DNA from: Tetracladium setigerum
Lineage: Eukaryota; Ascomycota; Leotiomycetes; Helotiales
DNA length: 64,000 nt
NCBI GenBank assembly: GCA_031472005.1
Contig: PZJY01000002.1
Coordinates: forward strand, 1,674,001-1,738,000
Reading direction: 5' to 3'
Shown: piece after piece, positions 54,947-64,000 of the stretch
Numbering within the stretch: the stretch's first letter is position 1
Layout: every line of letters starts with the position of its first letter
Notes under the pieces: model-generated
Told to the model about the DNA's origin: nothing
Database searches by the model: none
Seen by the model: only the letters and a program-made list of their open reading frames with translations
Program-made: the position numbers and the translations under genes

Positions 54947-56832
54947 ATGGCTGGCATTCTTCTTACTGGAACGGCCATTCTTGTCCTACTCTTCGTAGCC
55001 AAGACTCTATGGCAATATGTAGCGGCGTTTCGCAAGGCTGCGGAGCTCGAAAAGGTGACGCCTATCCCAGTCGTGAGGTCCTACATGCCCCCGCAAACCC
55101 CCATTTTGCAGCTCCTAGAACCGTATTTCTCGCCATGGATATTGTCACTACCCTATATATTGCGACACTGGTATGAGTACTGCGGGAACACCGCGGGTTG
55201 GGGTCATAAGGGACGGCTGCCACGCGAAGAGCTCGGGTCTGATGTGTACTGGGTCGTCGGCGTAGGAGGGAGACGGCTATACATCCAGGACCCTGAGGTA
55301 ATTTACGACATCACGCACCGATGGCGGGACTTTCCTAAGCCTAAGGAATACTATAGTGACCTTAGGCTGTTTGGCGAGAATATAGTTACAGTAGAGGGAT
55401 CGGAATGGCAATATCATCGGCGCATTATCACGGCGTCGTTCACGGAGCCGACGATGAAGTAAGTGCTTTTTATCCTCTCTGGGTCCGCGCTTAGCTCATG
55501 TATCGCAAATAGCCTTGTCTTTGTTGAAGCACAACAGCAAATTGTTGGCCTGATTGATAAAATTGGCGGGCATCCATTTGCCCCTGCCTCTATCATGAGT
55601 AAACTCTCCACGCACATGATTGCCGGCAGCGGCTTTGGCCAGTACATGGACTGGTCGGGTACGGATCTCCCGTTCTCTGGATCCAAAGTTTCCAGAGCGC
55701 ACGAGAGGGAAAAGCCTACCACGCTCGCCAGCGTTGTCGAGACGTTCGGCGAACACCTACTCCCCATGATCGTCTTCCCAGCCTGGCTGCTCAAAAGCCT
55801 GCCCTCGCCGACCATGAACATAATTGGTAACGGCAAAGAGAAATTTGAGACGCTGGTTAGGGAGATGATCCAAAAGATCCAGGACGCCTCGCAGAAGGAA
55901 AACGATGCCAGTTTGCACGCGGCACGTAAGAGCAACCTTCTGAGTAACCTCGTCAACGCGCCCTCGAGCGTGTCGGGTGGCACCTTCAGCGAACAAGATA
56001 TCATTGGCAACGTATTTGCTCTGTCGTTCGCTGCGGAAGAGACGACATCGAGCGCGCTACAAACGGGGCTGATTCTGCTGGCCATCCATACTGATATTCA
56101 GGCGGCGCTGCAGGCCGAGGTAGATGCCATCTGCGCCGATAAGGCTGTCGGTGAGCCTATGGACTACAAGACGGACTGGCCCAAGATGAGGAACCTAATG
56201 GCCTTTATGGTAAGTTTAGTAGCACTCATGAATTGATTCAAATCACAAATTAATGCGTCTTGAAGCTCGAAGCCCAACGAACCCATCCCAGCTTCCCTGC
56301 CCTTCCCAAAATGGCTACAATGGATCAGAAAATCACCTACCGTGGCCATGATATCGAAATCCCCGCCGGTACCATCATCCTCTACGATATGGTGGCGCCT
56401 CACTACGACCCTAGACTCTGGGGTCCCGACGCCAGCGCCTTCCGGCCCTCGCGCTGGCTCATGCCGTCCGGCTACGAAGCTCCTCCCAAGTCTATCAACC
56501 ACTGCCGTGACCAGCGCGATATGCTGTGTCCGCCGCGCGGAGCGTTTGTCGCGTTTTCTGAAGGTTACCGCAACTGTCTCGGCAAGAAGTTTGCGCAGGT
56601 CGGCTTCTGTACGGTGCTTGCAACGCTGCTACGCACGCATTCGGTGGAACTAATGCCACTTGGGGATGGGGCGGACGAGAGCGAGGCGAATTGGGAGAGG
56701 ACGAAGGGAGAGGCAGCACGCAGGATAGAGGATAAGACTCTGGTGATTTCGATGAGGATCAACAAGGATGTAATGGTGAGACTCGTGAGGAGGGGGGCTG
56801 AAAGGTTTCCTCCCCGGGCAGCGAAACTATAA
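54947..56832 (+). CDS. Cytochrome P450 monooxygenase
   Basis: 591 residues from three exons: 54947-55458, 55513-56209 and 56266-56832 (phases and length agree). The N-terminal anchor is MAGILLTGTAILVLLFVAKT. The C-helix reads WQYHRRIITASFTEPTM; the I-helix is FAAEETTSS (oxygen-binding Thr); the K-helix ExxR is EAQR at the start of exon 3; FRPSRW is the PERF-like motif; and the heme loop FSEGYRNCLGKKFAQ carries the Cys ligand. It is a microsomal enzyme needing P450 reductase. The substrate cannot be told, and no biosynthetic partner genes are adjacent, so a secondary-metabolite cluster is not supported. No frame error seen. Confidence 0.93.
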
Positions 56833-57607
56833 GAATTGCTTTTCATAGGGCCTTCTGTTTTATCTAATTTGAAAATGAATTAGTAAGAAGTATTTTCTGT
56901 AATTAATCTTTTGATAAGGACAAAAGACTACGGTAGCATAAACGAGCCTCACTTATGTACCTATCCTCTCAACTGTATAATTTACGACTGTATAATTTAC
57001 GACTGTCTGAAATTGGAAAATCGGAAGCTCGGGGCGACAGAAGCATCTCTTACCCGGAGAGGCTGACAATTACTTCTTAGCATTATGTGTGGGATGTCGG
57101 GATCGTAATTTTTGAAGTAACAGGGTCGGGAAGGTTTAGGGAGGGCACACGACATATTGATACGGGAAAGTACAGAGAATTTAAGGCGTTCACAGATAAA
57201 GCCGCTTGAATTCAAAGTACCTACATTTTGTCTCGCGACAGGGTGCGTCTCTGGGCACAGGGACGGACCTTAGTATTCACAAGATAGCAAGATATAAGTG
57301 ACTCTGTTTGATATTGTGGGCACTAAGTCAATGGTTCTCTTCTTCTTGAGATCTCATGTCACTTGTCAGCAGTCACGGAAGCAATGTAAGTGTGTTAATA
57401 TAGGTAACGTCCATCCCTGTGTGACGGTAAACCCTTCGTACCGGAAAAACCAACAGGTACTTTGAAATTAAGCGTATAAAACAAATACGTAAATTGTATT
57501 ACTTTCTATACTATGAAGAATTTTATGAAATACAGCTATTCTAGTATGCTCTCAATCTCTTTTACGAAGAAACTATGTTTGGATTGTCGTCGATAGTTGC
57601 TTACAAG
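56833..57607. other. Intergenic region left of the LTR
   Basis: AT-rich; contains a short repeat (TGTATAATTTACGAC twice at 56975-57003). No gene supported. Confidence 0.45.
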
Positions 57608-57962
57608 TGTTATGAACATGATCACGGGATCATATCGGATCCAAGGAACCTGAGGCTCAGGAGTATCCTAGTTCCCGGGGCCCAGTGGCTCACAGGAACT
57701 ACTCCAAGAGAACTCCTAGCCATCTAGTTAGTATAGTAAGTAATAGACCAGACGGCAAGGAGGCCTCCTGTTCTGGTATGCGTCACGTGACAAGAAGTGG
57801 ACTCTGTCGACCCATCAACCCAGGAGGACGAAGATTCTACATAAGATAGAACTAGGGGGATAGCACACTATCCCTCGACCTTAATAAGCATTATTAAAAT
57901 AAAAGTATTTTTTTAAAAATAATATCTTTATTAAGTTATTAAGTTATATTATAATATTTATG

Positions 57963-58012
57963 GCCGGGGGGGGCCCTCCCCCCCCCCCCCGGACCCCCCC
58001 CCCCTCCCAAAG
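57963..58012. repeat. G/C homopolymer block
   Basis: Runs of up to nine G and about thirteen C residues in about 50 bp. Run lengths are likely to be unreliable in the assembly. Confidence 0.9.
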
Positions 58013-58013
58013 G

Positions 58014-58121
58014 TATGATTGGCTGGTGCCTGGTAGTGGCTAATTGGCTGGTGCTAGCTACTAGTGGGGCCGGCGCTGGTAGTGGCTAATTGGCTGGTAC
58101 TAGTCACTAGTGGGGCGAATG
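58014..58121. repeat. Tandem duplication inside the LTR
   Basis: The word GGTAGTGGCTAATTGGCTGGT followed by CTAGTGGGGC occurs twice about 50 bp apart. Confidence 0.75.
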
Positions 58122-58431
58122 GTGAATAATTAGGTAGAACCTTCTTTGGACCCATTAAAAAACGTGACTTTTTTAATCAAAAATTGTCCAAGACTTTGCC
58201 AAGACTTTTCACTGTTCGACATTTTTGTATGTGTTCGCGCCGCTGCGTTGTAACCTTATAAGCAGAGCTTATTAAGGCATTGTGTTTCCTTAGATAGGAG
58301 CTTCGTGCTCAACTCAAATTGAATATCTTTATTCTAGTAACTAGTCTACTGCCGTACCTGTGATCCGCTCTCTGTCGACGAATACCAACCCGACTTAGCT
58401 GTTTACTTGCGAGTAAATAGTAACCGTTACA

Positions 58432-58985
58432 ACAAGGGAGTCTTCTTTTCTAGTATATTACGCTTTCGAGATTACCACTTAATAAGTGAAAACTTACACA
58501 ACTTTTTGAAACGTATAGAAAGGTCTTACTCAAGCTCTTACGACCCTAATCACATTGGAAATCTTTATTAGCCTTGTGGCTACCGTGGCGCGCAAATGTA
58601 TGTATGATCGCTACGCCGATCGGTACTTTGGATTAAACGAGCAAGGTAGCCCGCACGGCCCGCGATATTTACGCCACCAATTTATGTAGAGCCTTCTGGC
58701 GTACCTACAAGTATGAGATTTGTCACCGCAGAAATAATACCAACTTTGAATAGTACCCTGGGTTATTTAATTGACTAAACAAGGTGGTGTTGCAATAATG
58801 TCAATGGCATAGTTTCAAACGGTGTTCTGCGTTCCTCAAATCGGCCACTTTTTTCGTCACCAAGAGACCTCTCCTCCCCTTCCAGAATTTTAGGCGCCAG
58901 CACGGTTCAAGGAGGATTGCGGGACTCTGCGGACGACATCTCAGACAGGTAAAGGTCATTGCTTGACAGCATCTCCGCCTCAGTC
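58432..58985. other. Intergenic region
   Basis: Between the LTR and T5orf172 copy 2; no gene supported. Confidence 0.45.
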
Positions 58986-60674
58986 ATGTCTTCGAGCAAA
59001 GATACGCAGGAAGAGATTTCCAACAGCCTAAACAGTCACCCCAAGTCGCGGAAAGCCAACACGCCGCCTATTGACTCATGCCTTCCAAATTGGCCGCCCC
59101 AAACGAAACAAGACATTTCCAAAGCTCCGACAGAGTTCGAGGATGAACTCCATTCATCGAGAATGGCTTCTGCCTTATTCCTTAGTCCCCCAACAAGTCC
59201 TCCTCCGAACGAGGCGGGTTTGACGCCCAAAGAAGAGAAGTCAGCAGAAAACAAAACTCAAGTAGAAGCTTTAAGCTTGAAGACAAAGCTGGGCCTTGAC
59301 GGTTGGAAATGTGGTTCTCTTACACAGAAGAACACGCCTTGTACCCGGCCGATAGGAGAAGAAAAGCAAGACCAGATCAACTCGCAGATCGAATTGATGA
59401 TATCTCTCACATGGTCTTCTCCGGAACTCGAATCCGAGCTAGATAACCTAGTGATGCTTGTCCATTGCCATCAGCATGATTGTGGCAATCCTAAGGACTC
59501 TCGAATAGAAACTTGGATAATGGCCTTTCCTGATGGAGATGGCGATGCCAAACCAGTCCCGTCGGTTGAGAAGCAAATCAGAAAAGCTCTAGGTCGTGTC
59601 TCCACTCAGTGCATAGGGATAAAGCCGGATCACAAGCGCTGTAATCGGAGAATTGGGGGGCGAAAAGTCCAGAACTGTACAAAAACTATTGATGAGATCG
59701 TCAAGCCAGAAGTCTATTTGGACGACGCCGATCTTGACGGCTTTCTCAAAGTCCTTGAAACGAATATGTACTGTCATCTCCACGTGAATCGAGGGCCTCT
59801 CAAATATGTGGCAGTGTGGAAGCTGGACATTTTTCAGATCCGCGAAAAGGTCGCCTCAAAGGTGGTACAGTCCATTGAAAGCCATGCGCCAGACTTGCTC
59901 AAAAGTCAGACTCGAGCTCCTGGAACTCAAGAGACTAGGAAAATGTCGATTGGTAACAACAGTAACATTTTCTTGCGAAATCAAGAATTGCCAATACCGA
60001 GAAGGTCGCGAACGTTCTCTCTAAGGTTAGATCAAGATCCCGTGGCATTTTGGCCAGAGGCTTATGACACCACCGCTTTCGACATTATCGCGCGGGGCGA
60101 TAAACTTGCTGATTATGAATCTTCATATGAACTAGTTCGAAGCGAAATGACGAAATCTTTGGACAAGAAAGACCAGGGAAACGGATTTGTTTATCTGTAT
60201 GAGGTCGAAGGAAACAGTGGATTCGTCAAACTCGGATACACTGGACGTTCTCTTGAGATACGCCATCAAGAGTGGGACTTTGATTGCAATAGGGTCGTAA
60301 AAGTCCTATATCCCATCCCCCCCGGCTCTGCCATAGCCGTTCCAAATGCTCGCCGCGTTGAGGCTTTGTGCCACGCGGAGCTAGACCACCGCAAGATTAG
60401 AATATATTGTAAGGGTTGTCTGAAGCAGCACATTGAATGGTTTGAGATTTCTCCAGAGGAGGCAATTGCTGTCATTCGAAAGTGGTCCAAATGGATGAAT
60501 ACAAGTCCATATCTGTCCCCTCGGCTGAGATCTGAGGTGAACTGGACTCTCAAAGAAGAAGAGAGGCAGAAAGTTGGCAACATCGACCGATTTATGAAGG
60601 AGATATCGCTGGAATCACAATTAGTTTCAGAGCTGAAGCTTAAGACAGTGAAAAATGAGCTTCGCGAAGCTTAG
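58986..60674 (+). CDS. Fungal T5orf172 (GIY-YIG-like) domain protein, copy 2
   Basis: 562 residues, single exon, from ATG 58986 (MSSSKDTQEE). Two N-terminal Cys repeats (WKCGSLTQKNTPCTRPIG; TQCIGIKPDHKRCNRRIG) suggest a duplicated small zinc-like module. The T5orf172 domain begins near residue 395: GNGFVYLYEVEGNSGFVKLG, YTGRSLEIRHQEW, and the closing YCKGCLKQHIEWFEIS with Cys pair and His-x-Glu-Trp-Phe. The overall architecture matches copy 1 at 18540-20528, but similarity outside the domain is low, so the two are old paralogs. No frame errors. Function unknown; a nuclease-like fold is inferred from the family. Confidence 0.82.
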   Translation: MSSSKDTQEEISNSLNSHPKSRKANTPPIDSCLPNWPPQTKQDISKAPTEFEDELHSSRMASALFLSPPTSPPPNEAGLTPKEEKSAENKTQVEALSLKTKLGLDGWKCGSLTQKNTPCTRPIGEEKQDQINSQIELMISLTWSSPELESELDNLVMLVHCHQHDCGNPKDSRIETWIMAFPDGDGDAKPVPSVEKQIRKALGRVSTQCIGIKPDHKRCNRRIGGRKVQNCTKTIDEIVKPEVYLDDADLDGFLKVLETNMYCHLHVNRGPLKYVAVWKLDIFQIREKVASKVVQSIESHAPDLLKSQTRAPGTQETRKMSIGNNSNIFLRNQELPIPRRSRTFSLRLDQDPVAFWPEAYDTTAFDIIARGDKLADYESSYELVRSEMTKSLDKKDQGNGFVYLYEVEGNSGFVKLGYTGRSLEIRHQEWDFDCNRVVKVLYPIPPGSAIAVPNARRVEALCHAELDHRKIRIYCKGCLKQHIEWFEISPEEAIAVIRKWSKWMNTSPYLSPRLRSEVNWTLKEEERQKVGNIDRFMKEISLESQLVSELKLKTVKNELREA

Positions 60675-61420
60675 TATCTAGTACGCATATTGAATCTTGC
60701 CTACCTAGGTTAGTCTCCACGCGGACTTGAGTCGGCTTGAAGATGTCAGAAGAAGTAAGTTACTGACAATCATTGCAAGGCTATAAGAAGACGCTGGGTC
60801 AGGAAGCAGCTGGGTTCGAACGATTAGCATAACGGAAAGTGACGGAGCTCGTTGGCGGCAGAGGCAAATATAGGTTGAATACGCTGCATTGGAAATCAAG
60901 CAACAAGAGGGTACAGGAAGTTGTCAAAGGCAAGAGCTCTAAGTTCCAAATTCTCTATACTAAGTTCAATCCATTACACTCAGCATCACTCCCACCGTCT
61001 CTTAAGCTCAATTCGATGTCTATCATCAAGCTCCCATTCGAAACCACGTCTAATGTAGTAGCTTTAATCCAGGACACTGTATTATCTGACTATAAAACAG
61101 ATGAAATGTATAGCGTGAGAAGGCAAGAAACCAGTTGATTGTAGAGACTTCGGGCAACAATTTATACTCGAGTCACTGCAGACGCCCCTGCCCTGTTTTC
61201 TCCTTAAACCTGTATCAAAACACCCTACCAACTGCCTTGTGTGCTCTCTTTATAGACTGAGACTCGATCATCGTGATTCGAATTCTACTCGTTCGGTATC
61301 GCGTGGAGCCACCAGTGATCCTAACTCTACTCTTTATGGGCAAACACACCCGGGAATCTCCTATCACGCTCGTCATCCGCTAATCCTATCCAAGACGTCG
61401 GGATCTTATTGCTTTTGTAC
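60675..61420. other. Intergenic region
   Basis: No supported gene; short frames here have no recognisable motif. Confidence 0.4.
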
Positions 61421-61705
61421 TCATCCCTCAAGCTTGATCCCATCGAGCTGGTAGTCGTGCTTATCATTAAGGTGATTCCACATAGCTTTATCAGATCGGA
61501 AGCTTCTATGGTCTTTGCCCGTCTTGGCCCAGCAATGGAAGCAGTACCAGACGTTTCCATGACTATCCGAGACCCCTAGTCCTTGTGGTCGTCGTATGAA
61601 TGATAGCGTATGTTTCGTTCGAAGATGTTCGATTATTTCATCGAGACCGTATAGATCTTCATCATCTTCGCAAAGTTGTTTGTTACAAGTGTATAACTCC
61701 GGCAT
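61421..61705 (-). CDS. Small protein with two C2H2-like zinc fingers
   Basis: 94 residues from ATG 61705. Finger 1: YTCNKQLCEDDED...HLRTKH. Finger 2: WYCFHCWAKTGKDHRSFRSD and then MWNHLNDKH. Both have C-x2-5-C and H-x3-4-H spacing, as in fungal C2H2 proteins of unknown role. It may be a complete small gene or the last exon of a larger one; the sequence upstream (61720-61857) is open but unremarkable. Confidence 0.5.
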   Translation of the reverse strand: MPELYTCNKQLCEDDEDLYGLDEIIEHLRTKHTLSFIRRPQGLGVSDSHGNVWYCFHCWAKTGKDHRSFRSDKAMWNHLNDKHDYQLDGIKLEG

Positions 61706-62349
61706 GAGGGCTTCTTCAAATGAATGCGACTAGACAATTGTACTGTTTGTAGAATTCGTTTCTTGAGTTCGCAGAGTTGGAAACAGAAACCTATACGCAG
61801 GAAGGGCTTTGCAACTTTGATCCTCAACGAATTGGGTTTTGGGATGTGCGGGGTCATCTACTGACCTAAATCGTCACTTACCCACCGGAGGTACTGATCT
61901 CGTGTGGCGATTATGTATACATCTAGACAGCACAGCAGACGCAGTGCTAATTATAATTTCCCTTTGTAAAGTGATAATTTCGAGCTTAGATAAGACGCCT
62001 TTATAAGTATTTGGGGTGATATGAGCTCGATGGTAGACCTGTGGTAAAGAAACTCTGTAATCCTATAAAAGAGACTCGTTATAATCCATTCACTAGAGCG
62101 ACGTCGCGAAGATATCTTTTTATTAGTGAGGGTTCTAGGTGTCCAGGAGTGACTAGAAAATATAACCTATAAGAAATTCAAAGGAATGATAAGTTGTGCA
62201 CGGATACTATAAGGCCAAAATTTAAAGTACTTATTTATTTTTCCGGCACGTAGGGTTTTCCGTTATGCAGCGATGGACGTTACTCTTCAATTGAAAGTAA
62301 AACCCCAAAGGCTCGTGGCAAGATCCTGTGGCTGCCACCACTAACAAAA
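61706..62349. other. Intergenic region
   Basis: AT-rich, nothing supported. Confidence 0.4.
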
Positions 62350-63232
62350 AGCCCCAAACGCCAATGAACAATTCCCTTCTCTGATAATCGTACAAATGAC
62401 AGGTTCCTCCTCAAACTGTGTTATAGGAATGTTGAGCCTCACACCCTTGGCCTTCTTGCCAGACTTCTTCTGTGTCTCCAGAGCCTCCTCAATCTGTCCA
62501 TCAATAGAGGTCTAGTGATCGGCTATCTTCTTCTCCTGGTCCCTCTTGTGTGCGAAGCGAGCAGCAGCCTCTGCAGCTCTCTGATTTCTCTTCTCCACTC
62601 GTTCCAGCCATGCGGCGCGTCCCCCTCCCAAGCAGCAGCTCTCTCCTCGCGCTTTGCCTGTCGTTGCTCGAAGGCAAGCTTGTTTACAGCAAAGAATCTA
62701 TTATAGTAATTAATCTGCTGTACAAAGGTTTTGTTGTTAGTGCTTTGTCTTGTTGTGCTGATTTGAACCTGTGAGTATATACGCCACATTGTTGTACCTC
62801 AAAAGAGATGCACACATAAATAGATCAATTGTTACTGAGTGTTATGTCTCCCCGAATTTACATTGAGTGTCGCAAAACAAGCTGTCAAGTTGACGCTTTT
62901 TACATTAAGGATGGGGGATTTGTACTCGTGATAATAAAACCCGATTTTGTTGGAAACACACATCTTTTTTGGAGTGTCATTATTGGATTTACATGATCTA
63001 GAGATTGTGGTTTGCTACGCATGGGATTGTATTTGATTAATAGTAAAATGCTGAAACAGCACTCTTGTTTCTTGGGTTTAGGAGCTTGGAGGTTGGCTTC
63101 TTGTTGTTGTTCAAATGCGACTTTGTGGAGGTCGATGGCAATCTGGGCCAGGAGTTTGGAGTAGAAAAGACACAATTTCTCAACCTGGAATGCAAATACT
63201 TGATACTGTTTGGCTTGTGTGCTGAAAGTCAC
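62350..63232 (-). pseudogene. Decayed Arg/Glu/Gln-rich helical ORF, possibly a transposase tail
   Basis: On the minus strand VAFEQQQEANLQAPKPKKQ (near 63090) and LAFEQRQAKREERAAAWEG (near 62650) are similar helical, charged stretches; a third piece, EALETQKKSGKKAKGVRLNI, lies near 62470. They are separated by stops and frame changes. Charged tails of this kind are common at the C-termini of fungal pogo-like transposases, but no catalytic motif is visible, so the identity is a guess. Confidence 0.25.
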
Positions 63233-63765
63233 CAGCTATATCCCCAACAAAGAAGTGAAAGTGCAATGCTGTTCTGTGATCCGGATACCTCACTCCAATT
63301 TCAATTTGGAAGAATGAAGACTTGTCTGAAATAGCATTCTAATATCCAATCTCATTTTCAAGAAGAGGAAGGTTCAATTTCGGGTGAACTCTGAGAATTA
63401 TACCAACTTGGCATACTGTATATCCTCTTACGGGACTAAAACGTTGGTCACTACTCTCATTCCACGTCGTTGGCGAACCCGACAAAAGATTGGACATTTA
63501 CTTTAGACAACGAAAGTTTTTAAAGGTACAAATTTGCATTTAACATGGGATAACTAAGTCGCTATTGGTTAAGGATTTGACCACCCGATCCCTCTCATCT
63601 AAGAATGATCCGATGCTCGAACCCCCGTCACTCACTTCAATCCGACGACCCGAATGCAAACACTACCCTATCAGCAGAAAAACCCAAGCCCTGCACAGTG
63701 TGTAACCTTCTCAGTTAATTGTATACAAGATTATGCGCTGAGATCTGTTCCTGTGACAAACGACC
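63233..63765. other. Intergenic region
   Basis: No gene supported. Confidence 0.4.
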
Positions 63766-64000
63766 TTAATTCGTGTACTTGTAGACGTCAAGACGGAGAG
63801 GAGCTCCACAGTTGACCTTGCTATTGCCGGCGCAAGGCATATTGCACTGAGAGGATTCGACGGTGGTAACTCCTGAACCAACTTCCTTTCCACAGAAGCA
63901 TTCTCGGCCGTACTCGAGGCCGAAGACTCCCCAACCTGCGCAGATGGTTGCGCACATGTCACGTGTCATTCCGCTGTCGAATACGACAGCGCCCTTCAAA
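63766..64000 (-). CDS. WSC-domain protein, C-terminal end (continues past right edge)
   Basis: The last ~77 residues end at the stop at 63766. The visible text MCATICAGWGVFGLEYGREC and FCGKEVGSG...CNMPCAGNSKVNCGAPLRLDVY is the second half of a WSC domain with its conserved Cys pattern (C..C, YG.ECFCG, C...C.G....CG). WSC modules bind carbohydrate and occur in wall-stress sensors, glyoxal oxidases and secreted fungal enzymes. With only the last module visible, the host protein cannot be named; it ends right after the domain, so this is not the transmembrane sensor layout. Confidence 0.85.
   Translation of the reverse strand, partial: LKGAVVFDSGMTRDMCATICAGWGVFGLEYGRECFCGKEVGSGVTTVESSQCNMPCAGNSKVNCGAPLRLDVYKYTN

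Larger units (their letters stand above)
57608..58431. mobile_element. Solo-LTR-like element with 5-bp target duplication ACAAG
   Basis: 824 bp beginning TGTTATGAAC and ending CCGTTACA (TG...CA), flanked on both sides by ACAAG (57603-57607 and 58432-58436), as expected for an LTR retrotransposon insertion. No coding sequence lies inside, so it is best read as a solo LTR. It contains an AT-rich core, a G/C homopolymer block (57963-58012), a duplicated GGCTAATTGGCTGGT word and an 11-bp inverted repeat. The strand cannot be assigned. Confidence 0.7.

Noticed and set aside
54947..60674. Secondary-metabolite cluster around the P450
   Set aside because: No polyketide synthase, NRPS, terpene synthase, transporter or tailoring genes adjacent; only an LTR and a T5orf172 gene.

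Overview
This is a nuclear window from a filamentous ascomycete (Pezizomycotina). The reasons are short GT-AG introns (mostly 49-110 nt) with CTAAC-type branch points, a Zn2Cys6 regulator of the AmyR/InuR type, an eisosome PIL1 gene, a Polycomb EZH2-type methyltransferase, and the fungal-only families Clr5, 2EXR and fungal T5orf172. Protein flavour suggests Leotiomycetes/Helotiales, but I cannot prove this without a search.

Layout. 0-9 kb is conserved housekeeping sequence: RAD2/XPG running off the left edge (-), a NatC Sm-like subunit NAA38/MAK31 (+), PIL1 (-) and a Clr5/ankyrin-like protein (-). 9-14.7 kb has no gene I can support. 14.7-22.2 kb holds the EZH2-type gene (+), a fungal T5orf172 protein (-) and a membrane-anchored hypothetical (-). 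23-27.4 kb carries two members of an unnamed family (-) and a tRNA-Arg(UCU). 28-31.6 kb is a head-to-head pair: a probable mitoribosomal mS26/Pet123 protein (-) and the ribosome-assembly GTPase NOG2 (+). 32-37.2 kb is a divergent sugar-utilisation pair: an InuR-like regulator (-) and a GH32 fructosidase without signal peptide (+). 38-42 kb has a third member of the unnamed family and a single-pass membrane protein. 43-54 kb is accessory: a decayed 2EXR gene, then a secreted aspartic protease whose two halves (each with one catalytic Asp motif) lie about 7.7 kb apart. 55-57 kb is a cytochrome P450; 57.6-58.4 kb is a solo-LTR-like element with a 5-bp target duplication; 59-64 kb has a second T5orf172 protein, a small zinc-finger ORF and the end of a WSC-domain protein.

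The most interesting object is the ~7.7 kb block splitting the aspartic protease. It encodes two tandem paralogous acidic-tailed proteins (-) and one divergent multi-exon protein (+) ending in an I-PpoI-like His-Me/zinc-loop nuclease signature with the catalytic His and Asn kept. The paralogs share a 3' flank holding a hairpin with two compensatory base-pair changes, and coding minisatellites lie in the genes. I read it as a candidate undescribed mobile element.

A general warning: many genes, including essential ones (RAD2, NAA38), need single-base indels, mostly missing bases in short G, C or A runs, to keep the conserved frame. This points to uncorrected homopolymer errors in the assembly, so 'broken' genes here should be judged cautiously.
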